A stretch of DNA of 64,000 nucleotides from Curtobacterium oceanosedimentum (GCF_020297365.1 NZ_JAIXIG010000007.1:62990-126989); one strand, 5' to 3'; numbered from the stretch's first letter, positions 37,777 through 49,245 are shown. Numbers and translations: made by a program. The notes: generated by a model from the sequence alone, not told the origin.

Positions 37777-38657
37777 CCGCCCGCTGGTCCGGGTCCTGGG
37801 CGAAGGCCCCCGATCCAGCGGACACCGGGCACGTCGACGTGGACGTGCTCATCCCCACGGTCGGCCGTCCGGCCGAGCTCGCGGCGACGCTCGCCGGCCT
37901 GGCCGCGCAGACCGACGTCGACCTGCGCGTGGTGCTCAGCGACCAGTCGGCGGGCTCGGACGCCGCCAGCGAACCAGCGGTCGCGGCGATGCTCCGCGTC
38001 CTGGAGGCCCAGGGCCGGCCCGTCACGCGTCTCACGCACCCGGAACGGCGTGGCCTGGCCGAGCACCGGCAGTTCCTGCTCGACCACGCCTCGGCACCCG
38101 CGGTGCTGTTCCTCGACGACGACGTCTGGCTCGAACCGGGCTCGATCGCCCGGATGCTCGACGCCCTGCGCACGCTCGGCTGCGGCTTCGTCGGCAGCGC
38201 GGTGCAGGGGTTGTCCTACCTGCAGGACCGTCGCCCGCACGAGACCGCCGTGTTCGAGCGGTGGGACGGCCCCGTCGTGCCCGAGGTGGTGCGGCGCGGG
38301 ACGCCCGGGTTCGACCGCTGGTCGCTGCACAACGCCGCAAACCCGACGCACGTCGCCGCCGACCTCGACGTCGAACCGGGCGGGTGGGTGCCGTACCGCG
38401 TCGCCTGGGTGGGAGCCTGCACGCTCTACGACCGCGCCGCGCTGCTCGACGTCGGCGGCTTCGCCTTCTGGGACACCCTGCCGCCCGAGCACGCCGGCGA
38501 GGACGTCGTGGCGCAGTGGCGGGTGATGGAACGCTCCGGCGGTGTCGGCATCCTGCCGTCGGGCGCCGTCCACCTCGAGGCCCCGACCACCGTGGTCGAC
38601 CGGCGGGTGGACGCCCCCGACGTCGTGTTCGCCGAGGGGAACGTCATCCCGCAGTAG
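37773..38657 (+). CDS. glycosyltransferase family 2
   Basis: 294 residues from the GTG overlapping the hldE stop. GT-A fold features: VDVLIPTVGRPAELAATLAGLAAQ, LRVVLSDQSAGSD, RGLAEHRQFLLDHASAPAVLFLDDDVWLEPG with the DDD metal site, and RVAWVGACTLYDRAALLDVGGFAFW then PPEHAGEDVVAQWR (the ED base region). It transfers a sugar from an NDP donor in the cytoplasm; there is no membrane segment. Last gene of the ALDH-hldE unit. Confidence 0.88.
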   Translation: MTARWSGSWAKAPDPADTGHVDVDVLIPTVGRPAELAATLAGLAAQTDVDLRVVLSDQSAGSDAASEPAVAAMLRVLEAQGRPVTRLTHPERRGLAEHRQFLLDHASAPAVLFLDDDVWLEPGSIARMLDALRTLGCGFVGSAVQGLSYLQDRRPHETAVFERWDGPVVPEVVRRGTPGFDRWSLHNAANPTHVAADLDVEPGGWVPYRVAWVGACTLYDRAALLDVGGFAFWDTLPPEHAGEDVVAQWRVMERSGGVGILPSGAVHLEAPTTVVDRRVDAPDVVFAEGNVIPQ

Positions 38658-38748
38658 GAGGCCGCTCCGACCCCCGCCGGATGGCAGCCGTCGCCGGATT
38701 CCGTAGCGTCGGGACGGTCGGCGAGGTCCGTCGGCGGAGGGAGTCGCC

Positions 38749-39408
38749 GTGCTGGACCAGATCACCCCGTTCGTCGTCGACCTGGCCGCGAGTCCCCTCG
38801 TCTACGTCGTGCTCCTCGCCCTCTGCCTGGTCGACGGGTTCTTCCCGCCGGTCCCGAGCGAGGCCGCCCTCGTGGCGGTCGCCGCCGTCGCCGCCACGTC
38901 CGGCCAGCCGGTCCTGGTCGGTGTCCTCGGCGCCGCCGCCGTTGGCGCGATCGCCGGGGACTCGATCGCGTACGGGATCGGTCGGCGCATCGGGCTCACC
39001 CGGCTCGGACGGTCGCGGCGACCCCGGATCGTCGCGGCGTTCGCCTTCGCCGAGCGGCAGATGCAGCGCCGGTCGGCCAGCCTGATCCTGGTCGGACGGT
39101 ACATCCCGGTCGGTCGCGTCGCGGTGAACACGACGGCGGGAGCGACGCGGCTGCCCTACCGGCGGTTCCTGGCGATCAGTTCGATCGCGGGCGTCGCCTG
39201 GGCGTCGACCTCGGTGGGCATCGCGCTCGCGGCCGCGCAGGTGCTGCACGAGCCGGTCGTCGCGGCGCTGGTGTCGATGGTCGTGGCCGCCGGGCTCGGC
39301 ATCGCGGTCGACCGGGTCATCGCCGTCCTGGCGAGGCGGCGGGATGCGCGCGCGGCCCGCGTGCCCGACTCGTCCGAGGTGCCGGAGCCGGTCGCGATCG
39401 GACGCTGA
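38749..39408 (+). CDS. DedA family membrane protein
   Basis: 219 residues from a GTG with GGAGGGAG upstream. Contains the DedA features LVDGFFPPVPSEAALV (re-entrant loop with conserved Pro/Glu), IAGDSIAYGIGRRIG, and SLILVGRYIPVGRVAVNTTAGATRLPYRRF, the conserved glycine/arginine segment. Four to five membrane helices. DedA proteins transport or flip undecaprenyl phosphate or other lipids and support membrane integrity, which would fit a glycan cluster next door, but the linkage is loose. Confidence 0.9.
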   Translation: MLDQITPFVVDLAASPLVYVVLLALCLVDGFFPPVPSEAALVAVAAVAATSGQPVLVGVLGAAAVGAIAGDSIAYGIGRRIGLTRLGRSRRPRIVAAFAFAERQMQRRSASLILVGRYIPVGRVAVNTTAGATRLPYRRFLAISSIAGVAWASTSVGIALAAAQVLHEPVVAALVSMVVAAGLGIAVDRVIAVLARRRDARAARVPDSSEVPEPVAIGR

Positions 39409-39488
39409 GCGCGGCAGGCACGGACGCGGGACGACAGCGTCGACGTCGCACGACGACGACATCGTCGCGGGTGCCGGACGCGACCGCG

Positions 39489-39536
39489 GACGGACGGGAG
39501 GCCCGGTGCCAGCTGGCACCGGGCCTCCCGTCCGTC
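39489..39536. repeat. 48-bp perfect palindrome, copy 1
   Basis: Two 24-base arms (beginning GACGGACGGGAGGCCCGGTG) meet at an AGCT centre with no mismatch. Between convergent DedA and Dps genes, where it can serve as a two-way terminator. An identical 48-bp sequence is at 53646-53693. Confidence 0.85.
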
Positions 39537-39548
39537 TGCTGCCGCGGC

Positions 39549-40061
39549 TCAGGCCGCGAGGTGCGCCTGCAGGAACCAGCGGTCCTTCGTCAGCCCGCGC
39601 TCGATCTCGATGGCGACGTCCTGGCTGTTCAGGTCGACCTCGTCGAGGCCCTCGACCGCGCGCCGGACCTGCAGGAGCGCCGCGTCGACCTGGGCGATCA
39701 CCTCGGTGATGGTGACGTCGGAGTCCTGGAAGCCCTGCGACAGCGGCGGCAGGGTCGTGTTCGCGGCGACGGTGGCGACCCGTGCGTCGACCGGCAGGCC
39801 GAGCGCGACGATCCGCTCGGCGGCGGTGTCGGCGTACGCCTGCGCGTGCTCGACGACGTCGTCGAGCAGCTCGTGGACCCCGACGAAGTTGCGGCCACGG
39901 ACGTGCCAGTGGGCCTGCTTGCCGTTGACGACGAGGGCCTCGAGGTCGATGACGACGGGCGACAGGAACTGGGCGACGCCGGCTGCGAGCTCGGGCGTGG
40001 TCGAGAACGGGGACGTGGTGCCCGTGGTGGTCGGCGTGGTGGCGGTCGTGTGCGTGGTCAT
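39549..40061 (-). CDS. dps: Dps-family DNA protection/ferritin-like protein
   Basis: 170 residues. Forms dodecamers that oxidise and store iron and protect DNA from peroxide. Seen: a Thr-rich flexible N-terminus, then the ferroxidase set NGKQAHWHVRGRNFVGVHELLDDVVEHAQAYADTAAERI, with the His residues and the D-x3-E pair at the expected spacing, and a C-terminal helix with DVAIEIERGLTKDRWFLQAHL. The N-terminal Thr tail may replace the usual Lys-rich DNA-binding tail. GGAGGAAC precedes the ATG. Located beside an iron-regulated SIP gene. Confidence 0.95.
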   Translation of the reverse strand: MTTHTTATTPTTTGTTSPFSTTPELAAGVAQFLSPVVIDLEALVVNGKQAHWHVRGRNFVGVHELLDDVVEHAQAYADTAAERIVALGLPVDARVATVAANTTLPPLSQGFQDSDVTITEVIAQVDAALLQVRRAVEGLDEVDLNSQDVAIEIERGLTKDRWFLQAHLAA

Positions 40062-40185
40062 GTCGGTTCCTCCTTCGTCGTGGCGGTGGCACCGGGTCGT
40101 TGCCCTGGTGTGTCCGATCCGGTGCGTCCGATGGGGTCAACCATGCCCGCCTGTCTTGCATGCCGCAAGGAAGAGCAGGCTCCCC

Positions 40186-40608
40186 TTACCCGCCCGACTC
40201 GACCTGGACCTGCTGGCCGGCATCGGTGAGCTCGAGCTGCACCACGGACCGTGCACGCTCGACCCACGGGCTGTCGACGCAGCCGATCCACACCGCCGTG
40301 CGGGGCTCGCAGTCGGTGACGCACCACTCGGCGGCCCACCCGGTCAGGGCGTGCGCCAGGGCCTCGCCGTGGTCGGCGAAGACCAGCGGTGCGACGGCCG
40401 AACCGCGCGCGCTCCGGACGAGCCACGTCACCGTCACGCGCGGCGGGGCGGGCAGGATGCGCACCTGCTCGTCGAGGGCGACCTCGACGAAGACCTGCCC
40501 GTAGGCGTTCTCCGGCAGGTCCTCGAGCATGCGGTGGATCTCGCCGAGGTCCTCGGCACCGCCCGCGATGAGGATGCGGTCGCTGGGCTGTCGCCGGGTC
40601 CGTGCCAT
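40186..40608 (-). CDS. stand-alone SIP-domain protein (siderophore-interacting, C-terminal half only)
   Basis: 140 residues from the ATG at 40608. ILIAGGAEDLGEIHRMLEDLPENAYGQVFVEVALDEQVRILPAPPRVTVTWLVRS matches the C-terminal NAD(P)-binding domain of siderophore-interacting ferric reductases, but the N-terminal flavin-binding domain is absent, so it cannot be a complete reductase. No ribosome site precedes the ATG, suggesting a leaderless or very short leader transcript. An iron box lies 9 bases upstream. Likely iron-repressed. Small SIP-only proteins are known in Actinobacteria without a proven role. Confidence 0.8.
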   Translation of the reverse strand: MARTRRQPSDRILIAGGAEDLGEIHRMLEDLPENAYGQVFVEVALDEQVRILPAPPRVTVTWLVRSARGSAVAPLVFADHGEALAHALTGWAAEWCVTDCEPRTAVWIGCVDSPWVERARSVVQLELTDAGQQVQVESGG

Positions 40609-40616
40609 GCGCCAAC

Positions 40617-40634
40617 GGTAAGGCAAGCCTTACC
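40617..40634 (-). promoter_or_regulatory. DtxR/IdeR-type iron box
   Basis: GGTAAGGC-AA-GCCTTACC is an 18-bp inverted repeat matching the core of the DtxR/IdeR consensus TWAGGTWAGSCTWACCTWA. It is placed immediately upstream of the SIP gene and just after the TetR stop. Expected to be repressed by Fe-loaded DtxR/IdeR. Confidence 0.75.
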
Positions 40635-40637
40635 TCA

Positions 40638-41330
40638 TCACAAGGGGGACCGATCGGTCCCGGCGATCCGTCCGGCCGGCACGCCGAGCTCGTGCGACAG
40701 GAAGCGCCACATCCAGGACAACGCGACCGAGCTGGTGAGCCCCGGGACACCCTGGGCGATCTGTGTCGCGACGCCGTCGCTGTAGGCGGCGAGCTGCAGG
40801 GCGACGGTGTCCGGGTCGACGCGGTCGGCCCCGTCCGGCCCCGTGCTGCCGGCCGCGGCGCCGCCGGGACGGCCGAAGACGCCCGTGTCGACGCCGCGGC
40901 GGACCACGCGCGCCAGGCAGGCCTCCCACACGCGGATCCGTTCGGCGTACTCGGCGGCGACCTCGGGCCGGCGGACCACCGCGGTCCAGTAGTCCGACCA
41001 GATGCGCCAGTGCTGCCGGACCTGTTCGGTGTCGCCGAACAGCGGGGCCACGAGCATCCGCAGGGCCGCCACCACGTCGGGTTCGGCGTCGACGGCCTCC
41101 ACGATCGCACCGTAGAAGCGCTCGGTCTCGAGCACGACGACCTCGTTGAGGATCTCCGCGACGCTGCCGAAGTGGTACGTCACGGTGCCGACGGACACGT
41201 CGGCCTCGGCCGCGATGTCCCGCAGGCCGGTGGCGCCGACACCCTTGCGGACGATGACCGCGCGGGCCGCCTGGACGATCATGGCCCGACGGACCTCGGG
41301 GCGCTGTCGCGCCCGGCCGGTCGGGCTCAC
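40638..41330 (-). CDS. TetR family transcriptional regulator
   Basis: 230 residues from the GTG overlapping the hydrolase stop (GTGA). N-terminal HTH: RRAMIVQAARAVIVRKGVGATGLRDIAAEADVSVGTVTYHFGSVAEILNEVV. The C-terminal ligand/dimer domain resembles the BetI/TetR_C_6 type (WRIWSDYWTAVVRRPEVAAEYAERIRVWEACLARVV). Last gene of the ABC transporter operon, so it probably senses the imported compound or its hydrolysis product and controls the operon; an inverted repeat upstream of the binding-protein gene is a candidate operator. Confidence 0.9.
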   Translation of the reverse strand: MSPTGRARQRPEVRRAMIVQAARAVIVRKGVGATGLRDIAAEADVSVGTVTYHFGSVAEILNEVVVLETERFYGAIVEAVDAEPDVVAALRMLVAPLFGDTEQVRQHWRIWSDYWTAVVRRPEVAAEYAERIRVWEACLARVVRRGVDTGVFGRPGGAAAGSTGPDGADRVDPDTVALQLAAYSDGVATQIAQGVPGLTSSVALSWMWRFLSHELGVPAGRIAGTDRSPL

Positions 41331-43386
41331 GCCGAGGTCCTCGGTACGTCGTCGACGAACGTCTGCTCGGCGACGAGCACCTCGTGCGCGTCCGGTCCAC
41401 CGTCGCGCGCCCACGCCCGCACGGTGTTGACGACGTGGAAGGCGCGGGCGTCGGCGGTGACCTCCGAGGTCGTCTCGAGCCGCGCGGACCACTCCGGCTT
41501 CGCCAGGCCGATCGCCCACCGGGACGTCGCGCGGGCGCTCGTCGGGTCGTCGGAGCGGATGCGGTAGGTCTCGCGGGCGTCCTCGGTGAACACCAGGCCG
41601 TCCGGGTACACCCGGCCGCCGCCGTACCCGGGGTCGACGTCGAGCGTCCACTCCCCCGTCTCGACGTCGTGCGTCACGGTACGCTGCGGCAGCGGGTCGG
41701 CCGGCGTGACCCGCTCGATGACGAGCGGCTCGGACCGTTCGGGCTCGGCGAAGGACACGCCGTCGTCGGTGGTCCGGGTCCACGCGGGCAGGGTGACGCT
41801 CGAGGCCGTCGGGTCGACGGTCACGGCGGCCTCGGTGCCGTGCGGCCACACCCACGGCCAGTACGACGACGAGACCGCGATGCGCAGGCGGTGTCCCTCG
41901 GCGAAGCGGTGCCCGGTCGACACCAGGCGCACGGGCAGGTCCGCCGGCGTGCCCGGCACGAGCGCGTCGTCGCGGTGCATGCCCTGTCGCTTCGCCGCGT
42001 TGAGCACACCCCGGGTGACGAGTGTCGACGACCCGTCGGGCGCGACGTCGCAGAGCCGCACGGTCAGGGTGGCGCGGGGTTGGTCGCTCGTGACGGACAA
42101 TCGCACGAGCACCGTACCGAGCAGGTCGAAGGCCTTGCCGACGGGCAGGTCGAAGCAGACCGAACGGCCGTCCTCGGCGCGCTGGTCCGTCGGCAGGTCG
42201 GTGGCGTTGCCGAACGGGAAGAACCGGCCGGCGTCCACCCCGGTGTGCTGCGGCGACCGCACGACCACCGGGCCGAGGTCGCCACCGCGCAGGGCGGCGA
42301 GGGGCAGGACGCGCTCGTGGGTCGCGGCGGAGGGCCACGCCTCGGCGCCGACCCACCGCCCACGGCGGGCCGCGTAGTGCGCGGCGGGCGGTTCGCCCTC
42401 GTTGATCCAGGCCCGCAGTGCCGGCTCCTGCTCCACCCCGGTGTCGACGCCCCGCAGCCAGCGGTCCCACCACCGCAGGGTCTCCTGCAGGAACCCGATC
42501 GACGGTCCCGGTGCGAGTCCCCGGTCCGGGTACTGGTGCGACCACGGGCCGATGATGCCCTTCACGGGGGCACCGACGTGCTCGACGAGCCGCAGCACCG
42601 CGTCCCGGTACGGGTCCGCCCAGCCGCCGACGGCGAGCACCGCCGCCTGGATGCCGTCGTAGTCCTCGGCGGCGCTGCCGTGCCGCCAGTAGTCGTCCCG
42701 CTCCTGGTGCGCCAGCCACACGGGCGTCATCGGACGGTTCGCCTCGAGCCGCTCGCGCCAGCGGTCGACCCACTCCGGCCCGACGACCTCCGGCCGCGGT
42801 GGACGCGAGTTGAACGCGAACATGGTCGCGCCCCACGCCGCCATGTCGATGCCGAGCACCGCACCGCCGACGTAGTGCACGTCGTTGTCGTACCGGTCGT
42901 CCGTCGAGCAGACCGTGACGATGGCCTTCAGCGCGGCCGGAGCGCGCGCGGCCAGCTGCAGGGCGTTGAACCCGCCCCACGAGATCCCGAACATGCCGAC
43001 GGCACCGGTCGACCACTCCTGCTCGGCGAGCCACGCGATCACGGCCTCGCCGTCGCGGAGCTCCTGTTCGCTGTACTCGTCGTCGAACAGGCCGTCCGAC
43101 GACCCGGTGCCGCGGATGTCCACCCGCACGGACGCGTAGCCGTGCCGGGCGTACCAGGGGTGCCGCTCGGAGTCGCGCGGAGCGGTCCAGTCGTCGAGCC
43201 GGTACGGCAGGTACTCGAGCAGCACCGGGACCGGCCCGTCCGGGGCGACCGGCGACCAGATGCGGGCGTGCAACCGCACACCGTCCGGCATCGGCACCCA
43301 CTCGTCACGCACCGTCACGCCAGCGGGCAGCGAACCGGGGTCGCCGATGGCGGTGAGGCTGGTGGCGGCGGTGCCGTCGTGCGTGC

Positions 43387-43390
<4 letters not shown>
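41327..43390 (-). CDS. CocE/NonD family alpha/beta-hydrolase (X-Pro dipeptidyl-peptidase-like)
   Basis: 687 residues. The N-terminal hydrolase domain has VRVDIRGTGSSDGLF, the nucleophile Ser137 in GMFGISWGG, the acid in VGGWADPYRDAV and the His in IGPWSHQYPD. The C-terminal jelly-roll domain (PEPX_C) has RLVSTGHRFAEGHRLRIAVSSSYWPWVWPH. Relatives hydrolyse esters or amides such as cocaine or acylated peptides. No signal peptide, so it works inside the cell on what the ABC system imports (inference). Overlaps the ATPase and TetR genes by 4 bases each. Confidence 0.9.
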
Positions 43391-45230
<1,840 letters not shown>

Positions 45231-45234
<4 letters not shown>

Positions 45235-46115
45235 GCGCTGACTCCCTGCTTGGCGCGGTCGACACCGAGCGACTTGCTCAGACCATCGGCGGCGAGGTTG
45301 AGCCCGATCACCAGCGTGGCCAGGGCCACGATCGGTGCGAGCGTGCCGAGCGGCACCACCGTGAGCGCGGTGCGGTTCTCCTGCACCATGAGGCCCCAGT
45401 CCGGCGTGGGCGGGTTCGCGCCGAAGCCCAGGAAGGACAGCGACGCGACGAGCAGCACGATCCACGAGGCCCGCATCGCGTACTCGACGAGGACCACGTC
45501 GAGCACGTTGGGCAGGATCTCGCGGAACACGATCGACAGGGCGCGTTCGCCGCGTGCCCGGGCGGCGGTGACGTAGTCCTGCGTGATGACGGTCCGCGCG
45601 GCGCCGCGCACCACCCGGGTCACGGCGGGCGCGTAGACGACGGTCACGGCCAGGACGATCACCCACAGGCCCGCGTCGAAGACGGTGACGACGACGAGCA
45701 GGGCGAGGATCGACGGCACGCTGAGCAGCGCGTCGACGACCCGCATGACGACCTCGTCGAACCAGTTGTCGGCGTACGCGGTGACGCAGCCGAGCACGGT
45801 GCCGATCGCCACCGCGATCGTCGTGGCGAGGAACGTCACGAGCAGGGCGTAGCGGCCGCCGTTCAGCGTGCGCGAGAGGACGTCGCGCCCGTACTGGTCC
45901 GTGCCGAGCCAGTGCGTCCACGACGGCCCACCGAGCACGGAACCGGCGTTCGTCGCCACGGGGTCGTGTCCGGCGATGAGGGGCGCGAGCACGGCGAGCA
46001 CGACGTGCAGGGCGATGAGCCCGAGGCCGACAGCGAGCGCGGTGGACCCGCGCAGTGGCGCGACGGCACCGGCGAGGACGACGCCGGCGCGGCGGCGGGG
46101 TGCGGTGGCGGTCAT
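45231..46115 (-). CDS. ABC transporter permease, DppC-like
   Basis: 294 residues with six membrane segments. The DppC-type signature GTDQYGRDVLSRTLNGGRYAL lies near residue 70, and the EAA loop YVTAARARGERALSIVFREILPNV in the second half contacts the ATPase. The N-terminal ALIAGHDPVATNAGSVLGGPSWTHWLGTD is typical of the C subunit. ATGA overlaps with both neighbours. Confidence 0.95.
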
Positions 46116-47128
46116 GCGGCGGCCTTCCTGGTGCGGCGCGGGGCGACGGCGGCACGGGTGCGCGTCCGACTGCGCCGCTGTCGCGTCCGCAGCTTCGGGT
46201 CGAGCGCGAGGGCGACCAGGTCGGCGGCGAGGTTGCACACGACGTAGATCAGGGCGCTCAGCAGGGCGATCGCCTCGATCGTCGGCAGGTCCCGGTTGAA
46301 CACCGACTCGAGCATGAGCTTGCCCATGCCGGGGTAGTTGAAGACGTTCTCGACGACGACCACACCGCCGAGCAGCCACGCGACGTTGAGCGCCACGACG
46401 TTCAGCGTCGGCAGCAGTGCGCTCGGCACCGCGTGCTTCCAGACCACCCGGCGCACGGTCAGCCCCTTGAGCTCGGCGGTCGTGACGAACTCCGACGCCA
46501 TGACGTCGATGGTCGACGACCGTGCGGTGCGCACGATGTAGGCGGCCATCGCCAGGGTGAGGACGATGATCGGCAGCCAGATGGTCGGCAGCAGCTCGGC
46601 GACGGTGGCGTCGCTCCCCCGCAGCACGACGGCGGGGAACACCGGCAGGCCGATGGCGAAGAGCAGCACCAGGACCGTCGCGACCATGAACTCCGGCACG
46701 CTCATCACCACCAGGCTGACGATCGAGATCACCCGGTCGGTGGGACGGCCACGGCGGACGCCTGCGACCACGCCGAGGGTGAGCGACAGCGTGACGCCGA
46801 CGAGCATCGCGGGCACCGCGATGAGCATGCTGTTCCGGAAGGCCGTGAACAGCGTCGGCGCGACGGGCTCGCCGCCGACGAGCGAGGTGCCGAAGTCGCC
46901 GTGCACGGCGCCGCCGAGCCACTGCAGGTAGCGCAGCCAGACGTTCTGGTCGAGGCCGAGCGAGCCCCGCAGCTGCTCGACCGCCTCAGGCGTGGCGTTC
47001 TGGCCGAGCAGCTGCTGGGCGACGTCGCCCGGCAGGGCCTGCACCGCGAGGAACACGAAGAGCGAGGCGAGCACGACCGTGAGCACGGCGATGCCGACCC
47101 GGCGCAGGACGGTGGTGAGGATGGTCAT
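46112..47128 (-). CDS. ABC transporter permease, DppB-like
   Basis: 338 residues with the DppB N-terminus (LRRVGIAVLTVVLASLFVFLAVQALPGD), a periplasmic-side loop with QLRGSLGLDQNVWLRYLQWLGGAVHGDFG, and the EAA region VMASEFVTTAELKGLTVRRVVWKHAVPSAL. Six membrane segments. The C-terminus ends in an Arg-rich tail (about 25 residues). Coupled to the binding-protein gene upstream by a 4-base overlap. Confidence 0.95.
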   Translation of the reverse strand: MTILTTVLRRVGIAVLTVVLASLFVFLAVQALPGDVAQQLLGQNATPEAVEQLRGSLGLDQNVWLRYLQWLGGAVHGDFGTSLVGGEPVAPTLFTAFRNSMLIAVPAMLVGVTLSLTLGVVAGVRRGRPTDRVISIVSLVVMSVPEFMVATVLVLLFAIGLPVFPAVVLRGSDATVAELLPTIWLPIIVLTLAMAAYIVRTARSSTIDVMASEFVTTAELKGLTVRRVVWKHAVPSALLPTLNVVALNVAWLLGGVVVVENVFNYPGMGKLMLESVFNRDLPTIEAIALLSALIYVVCNLAADLVALALDPKLRTRQRRSRTRTRAAVAPRRTRKAAA

Positions 47129-48726
47129 CGGCGCAGTCCGATCCGGAGGTAGTCGAACTCGAAGCCGAACTCCGAGTAGTTCACGACGTCACGGGACAAC
47201 CCGACCAGCCGGTCGCCGAACATCGGCGTCATGTCGGCGCCGTCCTCGACCACGAGTCGCTGGGCGTCCTGGTAGAGCGTCAGCCGTTTCGCGTCGTCCA
47301 TCTCGGCGCGGGCGTCGTCGAGCAGCGCGTCGAAGGTCTCGTTCGACCAGGCGCTCTCGTTGTAGGACGACCCGGTCCGGAAGATCTGGTTGAGCAGCTG
47401 GTCGATCGGTCGCCCGGTGAACCAGTAGCTCACCATGAGCGGCTCCTGCATCCAGATCTGCGTGTAGTACGAGTCCGCGCTGGCGTTGCGGACGGTCAGC
47501 CGGATGCCCGCGTCGGCGACGGCGTCCCGGTAGGCGACGGCCAACGGGGTGAACACCGACTCGTAGCTCGACGTGTGGATCGCGGTGCGGAAGCCCTCGC
47601 GCCCCGCCCGCTTCAGCAGCGCCCGTGCCTTGTCCGGGTCGTACTCGCGGTGGTCGTCGACGAAGGCGGCGAGCTGCGGCGGCACGGGGTTGTCCCAGCC
47701 CGGTGACCCGGTGCCCTGCAGTGCGGTGTCCACGATCGTCTGCGGGTCGTAGGCGAGCTTCATCGCCTGGCGGACCAGCGGGTCGCGGAACTCGTCGCTC
47801 GTCGCGAGCATCGGGATCGTGTACCACTGCGCGTTCTTCGAGCGGGCGACGGTGGCACGGTCGGACGCCGAGACCACCCGGGCGGTCGCGAAGTCCAGGT
47901 TCGTCTGCGAGATCAGGTCGATCTGCCCGGCGAGCAGGGCGTTCACCCGCGCCGTCGTGTCCTGGATCGAGAAGAAGTCGATGCCGTCGAGCGCCGGGCG
48001 GCCGGCGAAGTGGTCCTCGAACGCCTCGACGCTGCCCGCGCCGGCCGGCGTGAACGACGACAGGCGGAACGGGCCGGTGCCGATGCCGGTGCGGCCGATG
48101 TCGGCGATCGCACCAGCGGGCACGATGTAGCACTGGTACGCGGTGAGCAGCGACGGGAACTCGGCGTTCGGCTTGGTCAGCGAGAACCGCAGGGTGTGCG
48201 GGTCGAGGGCACGCATCGAGTCGGCGTCCATCACCTCGCCGAGCACGCCGGCCTGCGGGCTGCCGGTCGCCTCGTCGAGGATGTGCCGGATGCTCGCGAC
48301 GGCGTCGTCGGCGGTGAACGGCGAGCCGTCGTGGAACGTCACACCGCGGCGGAGCGCGAAGGTCCACTCGGTGCCGTCGGCGTTCGCGGACCACTCCTCG
48401 GCGAGGTCGGGCACCGTGGTGCCCTGCTCGTCGAGCTTCACGAGCCGGTTGTAGAGCGCGCCGAGGTACTCGTACGCCGACAGCGAGCTGGCGGAGTCGA
48501 GGGTCTCGGCGGCCGACGCCGCAGGTCGCGCGATGCGCAGGCGTCCCCCGCGGCGCGCGACGCCGGTGGCGGCGGCCTCGGGGATGGTGGGCGTGCCGGC
48601 GGTCGCACCGGAGCTGCACCCGGTGAGCGTGAGCAGGCCGAGGCCGGCCAGGCCGGCCGCGCCGGTGAGGACCGCGCGACGGCTCGGGCCGTGCGCGTTC
48701 CGTGGTTCGGTGACGATGGGCTGCAT
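47125..48726 (-). CDS. ABC transporter substrate-binding lipoprotein (family 5, peptide/nickel type)
   Basis: 533 residues from the ATG at 48726, with GGAGGGG 8 bases upstream. The signal has a twin-arginine (PSRRAVLTG) and a lipobox LTLTGC with Cys37, so it may be a Tat-exported lipoprotein. The body has the SBP family 5 pattern: PDLAEEWSANADGTEWTFALRRGVTFHDGSPFTADDAV, GTGPFRLSSF, and VRQAMKLAYDPQTIVDTAL. First gene of the operon; its ligand defines what is imported, probably a peptide-like or amide/ester compound given the hydrolase. Confidence 0.95.
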   Translation of the reverse strand: MQPIVTEPRNAHGPSRRAVLTGAAGLAGLGLLTLTGCSSGATAGTPTIPEAAATGVARRGGRLRIARPAASAAETLDSASSLSAYEYLGALYNRLVKLDEQGTTVPDLAEEWSANADGTEWTFALRRGVTFHDGSPFTADDAVASIRHILDEATGSPQAGVLGEVMDADSMRALDPHTLRFSLTKPNAEFPSLLTAYQCYIVPAGAIADIGRTGIGTGPFRLSSFTPAGAGSVEAFEDHFAGRPALDGIDFFSIQDTTARVNALLAGQIDLISQTNLDFATARVVSASDRATVARSKNAQWYTIPMLATSDEFRDPLVRQAMKLAYDPQTIVDTALQGTGSPGWDNPVPPQLAAFVDDHREYDPDKARALLKRAGREGFRTAIHTSSYESVFTPLAVAYRDAVADAGIRLTVRNASADSYYTQIWMQEPLMVSYWFTGRPIDQLLNQIFRTGSSYNESAWSNETFDALLDDARAEMDDAKRLTLYQDAQRLVVEDGADMTPMFGDRLVGLSRDVVNYSEFGFEFDYLRIGLRR

Positions 48727-48745
48727 CGGGGTGACCCCTCCAGTA

Positions 48746-48763
48746 ATCGTTCCGGTGAACGAT
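48746..48763 (-). promoter_or_regulatory. inverted repeat ATCGTTC-N4-GAACGAT, candidate TetR operator
   Basis: A perfect 7-bp-arm inverted repeat 19 bases upstream of the binding-protein ATG, where a repressor would block the promoter or early transcription. The operon's own TetR (40638-41330) is the natural candidate. Structure seen; the binding partner is inferred. Confidence 0.55.
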
Positions 48764-49125
48764 AGGGGGCCGGGGCCGATCCCCCAAGCCCGCGACCGGG
48801 CGCGGGCCGGTGCTCGGCAGCAGCGGATCCGCGTGCGGGCGCGGATCGACGGCGTTCGGCCCGGCCGGAACTTCACCAAGCCGTTACACGCGCCGCCGGG
48901 TACGGTTCCTGTGGTTGTCCGCAGGTTCTCGTTCCGGACCCACCCGTTCGGGGGGCGGCTCCGGATCACTCCTCGGTGCTTGCGACGGGCCACCCACCTG
49001 CCGCGCACCGATGGGCAGCGTCGCCCGCGCGAACGGTGGGCGCGGGTACCCGAAGACCTGCGCCCGCCGGACGCAGACCGCCGGCACGGACGCCGCACCC
49101 CGGTGCGAGCGTCGTGGCAGACAGA
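48764..49125. other. gene-free stretch upstream of the ABC operon
   Basis: No supported coding sequence. It should hold the promoter of the ABC operon near its left end (for example TTACACG near 48884 on the plus strand is in a slightly AT-richer patch). Nothing else recognised. Confidence 0.4.
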
Positions 49126-49168
49126 AGGACCCCCGATGCTGCGCGCTGAGCGCTGCACCGGGGGTCCT
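49126..49168 (-). terminator. terminator of tRNA-Gly
   Basis: AGGACCCCCG pairs with CGGGGGTCCT, enclosing a smaller GC-rich hairpin, 6 bases beyond the 3' end of the minus-strand tRNA-Gly. Confidence 0.65.
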
Positions 49169-49173
49169 GATCG

Positions 49174-49245
49174 AGCGGATGACGAGATTCGAACTCGCGA
49201 CCCTCACCTTGGCAAGGTGATGCGCTACCACTGCGCCACATCCGC
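49174..49245 (-). tRNA. tRNA-Gly (GCC)
   Basis: 72 bases without encoded CCA. Acceptor GCGGATG/CATCCGC, anticodon stem-loop TCACC-TTGCCAA-GGTGA with anticodon GCC, T-arm with GTTCGAAT, discriminator U as usual for glycine. Identical in sequence to the copy at 58823-58894. Confidence 0.95.

Noticed and set aside
40173-40189. Second iron box upstream of dps (GCTCCCCTTACCC)
   Set aside because: Only one half resembles the DtxR consensus and it is about 110 bases from the dps start.
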